From the NCBI RefSeq assembly GCF_003024195.1, contig NZ_KZ679047.1, positions 234,734-298,733 of the forward strand: a stretch of DNA of 64,000 bases, given 5' to 3'. Both the position numbers and the translations under genes were made by a program. Below are positions 1-6,515 of the stretch, piece after piece (the first letter of the stretch is position 1; the number at the start of each line of letters is the position of its first letter). Origin of the DNA: Streptomyces dioscori. Lineage in GTDB: Bacteria > Actinomycetota > Actinomycetes > Streptomycetales > Streptomycetaceae. The notes beneath the pieces were generated by a model. The model was given only the letters and a program-made list of their open reading frames with translations, did not search any database and had not been told where the DNA came from.

Positions 1-407
1 CCGACCCGACGCCGACGCTCCTCCAACCGCCCAGGCCGACGACCACCCTCCGCCGCCGCATCCACCGCCACCGCCGCAACCCGACGACGCTCCCCCGCCT
101 CCTCCTGATCCTCCCGGGAGGGCTGCGGCACTTCGGCGGCCGAGGTCAGGTCGGCGGGGGCGGAGTTCGACCGGCCCCTGCCGGTCACCAGGGCGGCTGT
201 CTCGGCGGAGCCCGTCTGCCGCTGATCTGCCCCTGCGGAACCGGGACGGGGACCACTCGACGCACGCTGGATCGCTGCCGCGACGGCCCTGTTGCCCGCT
301 TGGCTCTGCAAGGAGGCCAGCGAGGGCCGCGGACTCTGCGTGCGGCGCTTCGCCGGGTCTCCGGCGTCCGTGCGACGTGGCTGCGTTTCGCGCGGGCGGT
401 CCAGCAC
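1..407 (-). CDS. Partial protein with LQxxAGNRAV motif, runs off left edge
   Basis: An open frame on the minus strand begins at a GTG at 405-407 and continues past base 1, so only about the first 135 residues are visible. The start is chosen because AAGGAG lies six bases upstream. Residues about 29-47 read SLASLQSQAGNRAVAAAIQR. This resembles the short LxxLQRxAGNxAVxxLIQR segment that precedes DUF4157 metallopeptidase-like domains and is common in actinobacterial proteins linked to extracellular contractile injection systems. The rest of the visible part is Arg/Glu/Ala-rich and low in complexity. Third-position G+C is only moderately raised, weaker than in neighbouring genes, so coding rests on the motif, the ribosome site and the lack of stops. 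No catalytic domain is visible in the window. Family assignment is inference. Confidence 0.5.
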   Translation of the reverse strand, partial: MLDRPRETQPRRTDAGDPAKRRTQSPRPSLASLQSQAGNRAVAAAIQRASSGPRPGSAGADQRQTGSAETAALVTGRGRSNSAPADLTSAAEVPQPSREDQEEAGERRRVAAVAVDAAAEGGRRPGRLEERRRRV

Positions 408-775
408 GGACAGCTCCTTCTGACTGAGAGACCAGGACGGTTGAGCAAAAGGAACATCAGGCGCAAACGACCCCGTATCAAAAAAGAACGCAACGTGAAC
501 AGGGGAACACCACGACGTTTCGAAAAACCTACCCGTGCCGACCGAGCCGCGTGTTTCCTTTGTGTTTATTGTTCGAGCGAGCTGCGTTTCGGTGTTGTTC
601 AGACGGTTCGGCGCAGCCGCCGGCGTCGAGGCGTGACCTTCGCCGGCGACGGGTCGATACTGCCGATGACGGCACCCCCACCGACACTCGTGGGGCCGCT
701 CCCGCACGCACGTCATACGCTTCGAACAGCTGGAACGCAGACTGAACGCCCTGCCAGGCACCCCAGGAGGTACCC
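408..775. other. Intergenic, divergent promoter region
   Basis: This 368-base stretch separates the leftward partial gene from rightward dhaK. It is noticeably richer in A+T between about 440 and 600 than the surrounding DNA, as expected for a promoter region, but no convincing -10/-35 pair or operator could be fixed by eye. The dhaK ribosome site AGGAGG is at 765-770. Confidence 0.5.
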
Positions 776-1768
776 ATGAAAATGCTCATCAACGTCGCGG
801 AGACCGTGGTGGCGGACGCGCTGCGGGGGATGGCCGCCGCGCACCCCGAGCTGACCGTGGACGTCGAGAACCGGGTGATCGTGCGGCGGGACGCGCCGGT
901 GGCCGGGAAGGTGGGGCTCGTCTCGGGCGGCGGGTCGGGGCACGAGCCGCTGCACGGCGGATTCGTGGGTCCCGGGATGCTGTCCGCCGCCTGTCCCGGT
1001 GAGGTGTTCACCAGCCCGGTGCCGGACCAGATGGTACGGGCCGCCGCGGCCGTGGACAGCGGCGCCGGGGTGCTCTTCGTCGTGAAGAACTACACCGGTG
1101 ACGTCCTCAACTTCGACATGGCCGCGGAGCTGGCCGAGGACGAGGGCATCCAGATCGCCAAGGTGCTCGTCGACGACGACGTGGCCGTCACCGACAGCCT
1201 CTACACGGCCGGCCGCCGCGGCACCGGCGCGACGCTGTTCGTGGAGAAGATCGCGGGCGCCGCGGCCGAGGAGGGCCGGCCGCTGGAACGGGTCGAGGCG
1301 CTGGCCCGTCAGGTCAACGAGAACTCGCGCAGTTTCGGTGTCGCGCTCAGCGCCTGCTCCACTCCCGCGAAGGGCAGCCCCACCTTCGATCTGCCTCCGG
1401 GGGAACTGGAGCTGGGCGTCGGCATCCACGGCGAGCCCGGCCGGGAGCGGCGGGCGATGATGACCTCGCGGGAGATCGCCGATTTCTCGGTGAACGCCGT
1501 CCTGGAGGACATGAACCCCCGCAACCCCGTTCTGGTCCTGGTGAACGGCATGGGCGCCACCCCCCTGCTGGAGCTGTACGGCTTCAACGCGGAGGTGCAG
1601 CGGATCCTGGCCGACCGCGGCGTCCCGGTGGCCCGCACCCTCGTCGGCAACTACGTCACCTCGCTCGACATGGCCGGCGCCTCGGTGACCCTGTGCCAGG
1701 TCGACGAGGACCTGCTGCGGCTGTGGGACGCGCCGGTGCGTACCGCGGGTCTGCGCTGGGGCATGTGA
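776..1768 (+). CDS. dhaK: Dihydroxyacetone kinase subunit DhaK
   Basis: DhaK binds dihydroxyacetone covalently in the cytoplasm and, with DhaL and DhaM, produces dihydroxyacetone phosphate using phosphate from the PEP:sugar phosphotransferase system. The 330-residue length is normal for the family. Residues 51-58 are the GGGSGHEP substrate loop, and His218 in GIHGEPG matches the E. coli hemiaminal-forming His218 both in context and in number. The start is fixed by AGGAGG five bases before the ATG. It is the first gene of a dhaK-dhaL-dhaM operon, with a 68-base gap before dhaL. Identification is firm; the physiological substrate could include other short ketoses. Confidence 0.95.
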   Translation: MKMLINVAETVVADALRGMAAAHPELTVDVENRVIVRRDAPVAGKVGLVSGGGSGHEPLHGGFVGPGMLSAACPGEVFTSPVPDQMVRAAAAVDSGAGVLFVVKNYTGDVLNFDMAAELAEDEGIQIAKVLVDDDVAVTDSLYTAGRRGTGATLFVEKIAGAAAEEGRPLERVEALARQVNENSRSFGVALSACSTPAKGSPTFDLPPGELELGVGIHGEPGRERRAMMTSREIADFSVNAVLEDMNPRNPVLVLVNGMGATPLLELYGFNAEVQRILADRGVPVARTLVGNYVTSLDMAGASVTLCQVDEDLLRLWDAPVRTAGLRWGM

Positions 1769-1836
1769 GGGGCCGTACCCCTTCCTCGTACCTCCCGGCG
1801 CGACCCGGCAACACCCTCACCACGCAAGGAGATCCA

Positions 1837-2436
1837 GTGCTCGACGCCGACTTCTTCCGCCGTTGGATGACGGCGACCGCCGTGTCCGTGGAACACGAGG
1901 CGGAACGGCTCACCGCCCTCGACTCACCGATCGGCGACGCCGATCACGGCAGCAATCTGCAGCGGGGTTTCCGCGCCGTGGCGACCGCGCTGGAGAAGGA
2001 GGAGCCCGGCACCCCGGGCGCTGTCCTGATCCTCGCCGGACGCACGCTGATCTCGACGGTGGGCGGCGCCTCGGGCCCGTTGTACGGGACTCTGCTCCGG
2101 CGCACCGGCAAGGCGCTCGGTGACGCCGCCGAGGTCGACGAGGCGGAGTTCGCGCAGGCGCTGCGTACCGGCGTGGACGCCGTGACCCAGCTCGGTGGCG
2201 CGGCGCCCGGCGACAAGACGATGATCGACGCGCTCCTGCCGGCGGTCGACGCGCTGGGACAGTCCTTCGCGGCCGCACGGTCCGCGGCGGAGGAGGGTGC
2301 TCAGGCGACCACTCCGCTGCAGGCGCGCAAGGGCAGGGCGAGTTATCTGGGCGAACGCAGTATCGGGCACCAGGATCCCGGTGCCACCTCCTCGGCGATC
2401 CTGATCGCGGCGCTCGCGGAGACGGCCGGTGAGTGA
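1837..2436 (+). CDS. dhaL: Dihydroxyacetone kinase ADP-binding subunit DhaL
   Basis: DhaL carries a tightly bound ADP that is rephosphorylated by DhaM and passes phosphate to the substrate on DhaK. The protein is 199 residues, close to the usual 200-210. Near the N-terminus SPIGDADHGSN provides the Asp residues that bind the two magnesium ions and the nucleotide, and GGASGPLYG is the conserved glycine-rich loop. The GTG at 1837 is preferred because it follows GCAAGGAGATCCA; longer in-frame readings would run back into dhaK. Its stop overlaps the dhaM start by eight bases, suggesting translational coupling. Confidence 0.93.
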   Translation: MLDADFFRRWMTATAVSVEHEAERLTALDSPIGDADHGSNLQRGFRAVATALEKEEPGTPGAVLILAGRTLISTVGGASGPLYGTLLRRTGKALGDAAEVDEAEFAQALRTGVDAVTQLGGAAPGDKTMIDALLPAVDALGQSFAAARSAAEEGAQATTPLQARKGRASYLGERSIGHQDPGATSSAILIAALAETAGE

Positions 2437-2884
2437 CCTCGTGAGCGGCGGGACGAACGGCGGGACAGCCGACGGCGACGGCGCGAGGCTCGTGGGTGTC
2501 GTGCTCGTGTCGCACAGCGCCGCGGTGGCCGCCTCGGTCGCCGAACTGGCGACGGGGCTCGCGGGCGGCGGCACGCTCGCCCCGGTCGCGGCGGCGGGCG
2601 GTGACGGCGACGGCGGTCTGGGCACCAGTTCCGAGCTGATCTCCGCCGCGGCGGCCGCCGTGGATCGCGGCGCCGGGGTCGCCGTTCTCACGGACCTGGG
2701 CAGCGCGGTCCTCACCGTGAAGGCCCTGCTGGCCGAGGGCGACGAACTGCCGCCGGACACCCGGCTGGTGGACGCGCCGTTCGTCGAGGGCGCGGTGGCG
2801 GCGGTCGTCACGGCGTCCGCCGGAGCGGACCTGGCGGCGGTGGAGGCCGCGGCCGCGGAGGCGTACACGTACCGGAAGGTCTGA
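2429..2884 (+). CDS. dhaM: PTS-dependent phosphotransferase subunit DhaM (EIIA-Man domain only)
   Basis: DhaM relays phosphate from the phosphotransferase system to ADP on DhaL. The 151-residue protein contains only the EIIA-mannose-type domain, with the phosphorylated His at residue 29 in LVSHSAAVA and the GTSSELI and LTDLGSAVLTVKALL segments typical of the fold. E. coli DhaM has extra HPr-like and EI-like domains; these are absent, so general EI and HPr encoded elsewhere must donate phosphate. The GTG start overlaps the end of dhaL. A Gly/Thr-rich extension of about 20 residues precedes the domain. Confidence 0.92.
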   Translation: MSDLVSGGTNGGTADGDGARLVGVVLVSHSAAVAASVAELATGLAGGGTLAPVAAAGGDGDGGLGTSSELISAAAAAVDRGAGVAVLTDLGSAVLTVKALLAEGDELPPDTRLVDAPFVEGAVAAVVTASAGADLAAVEAAAAEAYTYRKV

Positions 2885-2918
2885 CACCGGCACGCAGAAA
2901 CACCGAGAAGGGTGTGGC

Positions 2919-3701
2919 TCAGCTGCGGCCGACGAGTTCGCGGGCCAGCCGTTCCCCCTGGGTGACGGCTGCCCCGGGGCTCTCGATGGGAGAGGCTCCG
3001 GAGCCCTTGAACAGGATGTAGGTGACTCCGGACGCCGCTCCGCCGCCCTTCGGGTCGGGGCTCAGCCCGAGGTTCCGGGCCAGGGCGTACGAGGCCTCGC
3101 CGATGATGTCCTCGGGGCCGATGTCGCCGACGACCGCGTACCGGACACGGTCGCCGTGGACGACCGCGGCGACCGTCCCGCGCCGGACGTCGTGCTCCTG
3201 GTGGTCCCAGCGGTGGCTGGGGCCCGGCACGACCACGTACGGCAGTCGCTCGGCGCTCAGCTGCCGCCCGTCGGACTGCTGGAAGGCGGTGGTGTCGCAG
3301 AAGAGCGGGTCGGTGCGTGCGTTGCAGTGCCGGCCCGGCCTGCCGTCGCAGTCGATGTCCAGGTCGGCCTTCCAGAAGACGGCCTCTTGTCTGCCGCAGA
3401 CCTCGATGTCTGCGGGCTCGCCGTCGTCGCTGCTGAAGCGGTCGTCCGAGACGGGAGCGCAGTCGCGTACGGCCGCCAGGAGTTCCGTGGCCCGGACGTT
3501 CCCCGGAGGCGGTGCCTTCTCTGCCTTCTGCGCCTTCTGGGCCTCCGGGGCACCAGCCGCTCGCGGGACGTTCCCCGCGCTCGGGCCGCCGTATCCGGCC
3601 CGCTCGTGCCCGGCCTCGGGCGGCGGGGCGGCGCCGGGGAGCGCGGTGGGGGCGACCAGGGCGGCACCGGCCGCGGCCAGCATCAGTGACCGGACACGCA
3701 C
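2919..3701 (-). CDS. Secreted GH75 family chitosanase
   Basis: This is predicted to be an extracellular endo-chitosanase that cuts partly deacetylated chitin. The 260-residue protein starts at a GTG (3699-3701) preceded by AGGAGAGG. Its N-terminus MRVRSLMLAAAGAALVA is a signal peptide, followed by an Ala/Pro/Lys-rich linker. The catalytic domain holds the GH75 signature VFWKADLDIDCDGRP with its conserved acidic residues, four clustered Cys (DCDGRPGRHC, LFCD), and VGDIGPEDIIGEASYALARNLG. It converges on dhaM and diverges from the fibronectin-III lipoprotein gene, 430 bases away. Assignment to GH75 is from motif memory; substrate is inferred from the family. Confidence 0.85.
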   Translation of the reverse strand: MRVRSLMLAAAGAALVAPTALPGAAPPPEAGHERAGYGGPSAGNVPRAAGAPEAQKAQKAEKAPPPGNVRATELLAAVRDCAPVSDDRFSSDDGEPADIEVCGRQEAVFWKADLDIDCDGRPGRHCNARTDPLFCDTTAFQQSDGRQLSAERLPYVVVPGPSHRWDHQEHDVRRGTVAAVVHGDRVRYAVVGDIGPEDIIGEASYALARNLGLSPDPKGGGAASGVTYILFKGSGASPIESPGAAVTQGERLARELVGRS

Positions 3702-4131
3702 GATAGAAGACCCTCTCCTGAGCGGGCACTGACGAACACTCAGCCCAATCTGGTGGGGGTCCGCCGGTGCGGCCACTGCTGGGGGGCCGTACGGTGCACG
3801 TCCGGTGACGCGTCGGACGTACGGGGGGATGTACGAGGGGGATGTACCCGCTGACGTGCCGGGTGACGTGCCGTCGGGGGTCGGGTGGCCGGATTCGTCG
3901 ACGACTCCGGCCACCCGGCCGCCCTCGCCGGCGCGGGATCAGCGACGACAGCATTCCGCACCGAGGGCATGAACTTCCCTGCGACATGGGTGAGTTCAGC
4001 CGCTTGGAGGATCAGCATACGTAACGATCGGCCGATATCGCGAACGGCGGCCCTCTTGTTACGGCCCCACCGAGGACGCCATATTGGTCCGGACCAATCT
4101 CGTTGTGGAAGGGTCGAAGGAGGGCAGGGCT
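3702..4131. other. Divergent intergenic region with strong hairpin
   Basis: A 430-base region between two divergent secreted-protein genes. It contains a perfect 12-base inverted repeat, CGGGTGGCCGGA at 3882-3893 and its complement at 3906-3917, with a 12-base loop centred on GTCGAC. The DasR-type palindrome at 4083-4098 is listed separately. No further gene is convincing. Confidence 0.6.
4083..4098. promoter_or_regulatory. DasR-type (dre-like) operator
   Basis: ATTGGTCCGGACCAAT is a perfect 16-base palindrome 33 bases before the start of the fibronectin-III lipoprotein gene. The Streptomyces DasR responsive element consensus is close to ACTGGTCTAGACCACT; 12 of 16 positions agree, including the outer TGGTC and GACCA arms. 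Chitinase-type promoters in streptomycetes carry the same TGGTC-GACCA pairs. This suggests control by N-acetylglucosamine through DasR or a related GntR/HutC protein. Confidence 0.6.
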
Positions 4132-5130
4132 GTGCGACGCGTACTCCTGCGAGCCGCCGTGGTCTGGGGCGCGCTGCTCATGGTGGTGTCCTGCGGTCGG
4201 ACCGGGCAGGGCTCGGGCGAGGACGGCCGGCCTCCCGGCGCTCCTGCCGGCGTCACCGCGGCGGCGGGCAGCGCGACCAGCGTGCATGTCATGTGGAACC
4301 GGGCCTCGGGAAAACCCGCGGTAACCCGCTATGAGGTGTATCGCGGCACCACAAAGGTGAAGGAAGTGCCGGGTTCCGAGTACATGGTCGACATCACCAG
4401 GCTCAAGCCTTCGACCCAGTACGCCTTCTCCGTGCGGGCCCGGGACGCCGACGGCAGGCTGGGGCCGCCGAGCGAACGGGTCCGGGCCACCACGCCCGCC
4501 GCGACCGCTGCCGACGAGCGGGCCCCGAGCCGCCCGGGGCGTCCCGGCGGGAAGGCGGTCGGTAGCCGGGCCGCGCAGCTGTCCTGGACCCGGTCCACGG
4601 ACGACCTGGGCGTGGCCTCGTACGACGTCTATCAGGGCGGCACGAAGATTCACAGTGTGGGCGGTGCCCAGACGGCGACCGTGGTCACCGGGCTGCGGCC
4701 GGGGACGCGCTACTCCTTCACGGTCCGGGCGCGCGACGCGGCGGACAACGTCTCGCCCGCGAGCGAGGCGGTCCGGATCACCACCCCGGCGGGCCCCGAC
4801 GGCGCGAAGGGCACGGACGGCGGGACGGGCATGGCGCCCTCCGCGTTCCGCGCCACGACGCATCGCAAGGACGGGGCGCACTACCTCGACCTGTCCTGGA
4901 TCCAGCCGGAAGTGGACGGAGTGATCACGGAGTACCAGATCCAGCTCGACCGGAAGCCGGTCACCTCGCTCGTCTGGGGCGCGACCCCTCCGCCCGGCAG
5001 GGCGACGTACAGCTTCTACGTGGGCCGTGAGGCCGGGCTCGTCCAGCGGGTACGGCTCCGGGCGAAGCTGCCGGACGGCACGTGGGGCGCCTTCTCGGCG
5101 GAGCGGACGGTGACGACCGGGAAGTCGTGA
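4132..5130 (+). CDS. Fibronectin type III domain lipoprotein
   Basis: A 332-residue predicted lipoprotein. The GTG start follows GAAGGAGGGCAGGGCT. The signal peptide ends in a lipobox VVSC with Cys21, so the mature protein should be anchored outside the membrane. Two clear fibronectin-III repeats follow at about 38-125 and 140-225, each with the W (VHVMWNR, AQLSWTR), the tyrosine-corner YEVYRGTTKV / YDVYQGGTKI and the closing TTP. A third, more divergent repeat makes up the C-terminus. Such domains usually space catalytic or carbohydrate-binding modules, but no enzyme domain is present. The dre-like operator upstream and the divergent chitosanase suggest a role in chitin or chitosan handling; this is inference. 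Confidence 0.8.
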   Translation: MRRVLLRAAVVWGALLMVVSCGRTGQGSGEDGRPPGAPAGVTAAAGSATSVHVMWNRASGKPAVTRYEVYRGTTKVKEVPGSEYMVDITRLKPSTQYAFSVRARDADGRLGPPSERVRATTPAATAADERAPSRPGRPGGKAVGSRAAQLSWTRSTDDLGVASYDVYQGGTKIHSVGGAQTATVVTGLRPGTRYSFTVRARDAADNVSPASEAVRITTPAGPDGAKGTDGGTGMAPSAFRATTHRKDGAHYLDLSWIQPEVDGVITEYQIQLDRKPVTSLVWGATPPPGRATYSFYVGREAGLVQRVRLRAKLPDGTWGAFSAERTVTTGKS

Positions 5131-5290
5131 GGAAGAGCCGCGCACCACGGCAATTGTTCACCTGTACGGTCCTGGCCCGCATGCGGAAACGGTGGCCGTC
5201 GCATTGGCTCGGTCCGAAGGCAGCACGGGCGTTCCCGACCCCAGGCGGCTCATGGGATGTACCGCCACCGTGCCGCTGGAGGGCAGTCCT

Positions 5291-5863
5291 ATGCGTATGA
5301 CTCAGACACTCGTCCGCTCCGTGCAGGCCGTGGCGGTCGCCGCGCTGCCGTTGGCCCTCACCGCGGGCATGCCCGGCACGGCCGCCGCGGCGGCAACGGG
5401 CATCGATGTGACCACCAGTGGCGGGACGGTGCAGGTGACCACCACCGCGTGCGTCACCAGGTCCAACGGATCGATGGGGAACGCCTCGCTGCTCTCCAGC
5501 GGTCAGGCGAACTTCGCGCAGGGGCGCCAGGTGACCCTGTCCGGGACCAGCGGCAGTCAGTCCGCGGCCTGGTCGAGCGTCACCTCCGGTACGTACACCG
5601 TCGTCGTGGTGTGCGCCGACGGGTCGACGGCGGGTACCCAGTCCGTGACCGTCTCGCCGGTCTCGACACCCACCATCTCGGCGACGAGGACCGCGACGGC
5701 CACGGCCACGGCGTCACCCTCGCGCGGGGTGATGGGCGGTATGGGCAGCACCAGTCAGGACTACGGCACCGTCACCTACGCGGCGGGCGGGGTCCTGGTG
5801 GCCGCCGGGGTCGGAGCCACCGTCTGGGTCCTGCGCCGACGCTCCAAGCCGAACCGCTTGTGA
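5291..5863 (+). CDS. Secreted cell-surface protein with C-terminal membrane anchor
   Basis: Function unknown. The 190-residue protein starts at the ATG after GGAGGGCAGTCCT. It has a signal peptide ending about AAAAA, a Thr/Ser/Gly-rich beta-type region, and a Thr/Ala stalk with a TATATATA run. The C-terminal hydrophobic helix TVTYAAGGVLVAAGVGATVWVL is followed by the positive tail RRRSKPNRL. No LPXTG sorting motif is present, so anchoring is by the membrane helix alone. The two Cys residues in the outer domain could form a disulfide. Its stop codon lies inside the first unit of a 15-base tandem repeat. Confidence 0.72.
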   Translation: MRMTQTLVRSVQAVAVAALPLALTAGMPGTAAAAATGIDVTTSGGTVQVTTTACVTRSNGSMGNASLLSSGQANFAQGRQVTLSGTSGSQSAAWSSVTSGTYTVVVVCADGSTAGTQSVTVSPVSTPTISATRTATATATASPSRGVMGGMGSTSQDYGTVTYAAGGVLVAAGVGATVWVLRRRSKPNRL

Positions 5864-5919
5864 CCGGTTCGGCCGTGACCCGTTCGGCCGCGACTTGTTC
5901 GGCCGTGACCGGGCCGGTC
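5860..5919. repeat. 15-bp tandem repeat filling a convergent junction
   Basis: Four units, GTGACCGGTTCGGCC, GTGACCCGTTCGGCC, GCGACTTGTTCGGCC and a diverged fourth, run from the stop codon of the surface protein to the stop codon of the padR-like gene. The array occupies the entire 54-base space between the two convergent genes. Confidence 0.85.
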
Positions 5920-6475
5920 AGGGTGTGGTGGATCCCTCGGCCGGGATGCGTTCGAACTCCGCCAGAGCGTGCGTGAGCCAGCCCGTCCAGAAGGTCTCCA
6001 GATCGATCCCCGCACGCAGGACGAGATGCTGGAGCCGGTCCGCGGGAGCGTCCTTGCCGGGTGGGAAGTCGCGCTCCTGGATCTCCTCGTACTCCGCCAA
6101 CTGCCGCCGGTGCAGGTCGAGATGGCGGCGCAGGTCCTCCCCGATGCCCGCGGTGCCGACCACCGCCGCCGCGCGCAGCCGCAGCAGCAGCGTGTCGCGC
6201 AGGGGCTTGGGGTCCTGGGACGCGGCGGTCCAGCGGGCCAGTTCGGCGCGGCCCGCCGGCAGGACCTCGTACCGCTTCTTCTGCCCGCGGGCCGGCTGCT
6301 GCGAGGCGAGGGCCCTGATGGAGCCCTCGGCCTCCAGCTTCCCCAGCTCGCGATAGATCTGCTGATGCGTCGCCGACCAGAAGTAGCCGATCGACCTGTC
6401 GAAGCGGCGGGTCAGCTCCAGCCCCGACGACGGCTTCTCAAGCAGGGCGGTGAGGATCGCGTGCGGGAGTGACAT
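5918..6475 (-). CDS. PadR family transcriptional regulator
   Basis: A 185-residue predicted DNA-binding repressor. The N-terminal winged helix is typical of PadR: LPHAILTALLEKPSSGLEL, then the recognition region FWSATHQQIYRELGKLEAEG, then the wing QQPARGQKKRYEVLPAGR. A C-terminal helical region (residues about 95-180) matches the Vir_act_alpha_C dimerisation arm of the longer PadR subgroup. It lies 40 bases downstream of the fadH-like gene in the same direction and may be cotranscribed with it. The effector is unknown. Confidence 0.85.
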   Translation of the reverse strand: MSLPHAILTALLEKPSSGLELTRRFDRSIGYFWSATHQQIYRELGKLEAEGSIRALASQQPARGQKKRYEVLPAGRAELARWTAASQDPKPLRDTLLLRLRAAAVVGTAGIGEDLRRHLDLHRRQLAEYEEIQERDFPPGKDAPADRLQHLVLRAGIDLETFWTGWLTHALAEFERIPAEGSTTP

Positions 6476-6515
6476 GGGGTCATCCTAGGGACGGGTCAGG
6501 GCGGGGTCCGGCGGC

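Noticed and set aside
1924..3987. 687-codon minus-strand open frame across dhaL, dhaM and the chitosanase
   Set aside because: It is antisense to dhaL and dhaM, lacks recognisable domains and is Arg/Pro-rich as expected for a shadow frame in G+C-rich DNA.
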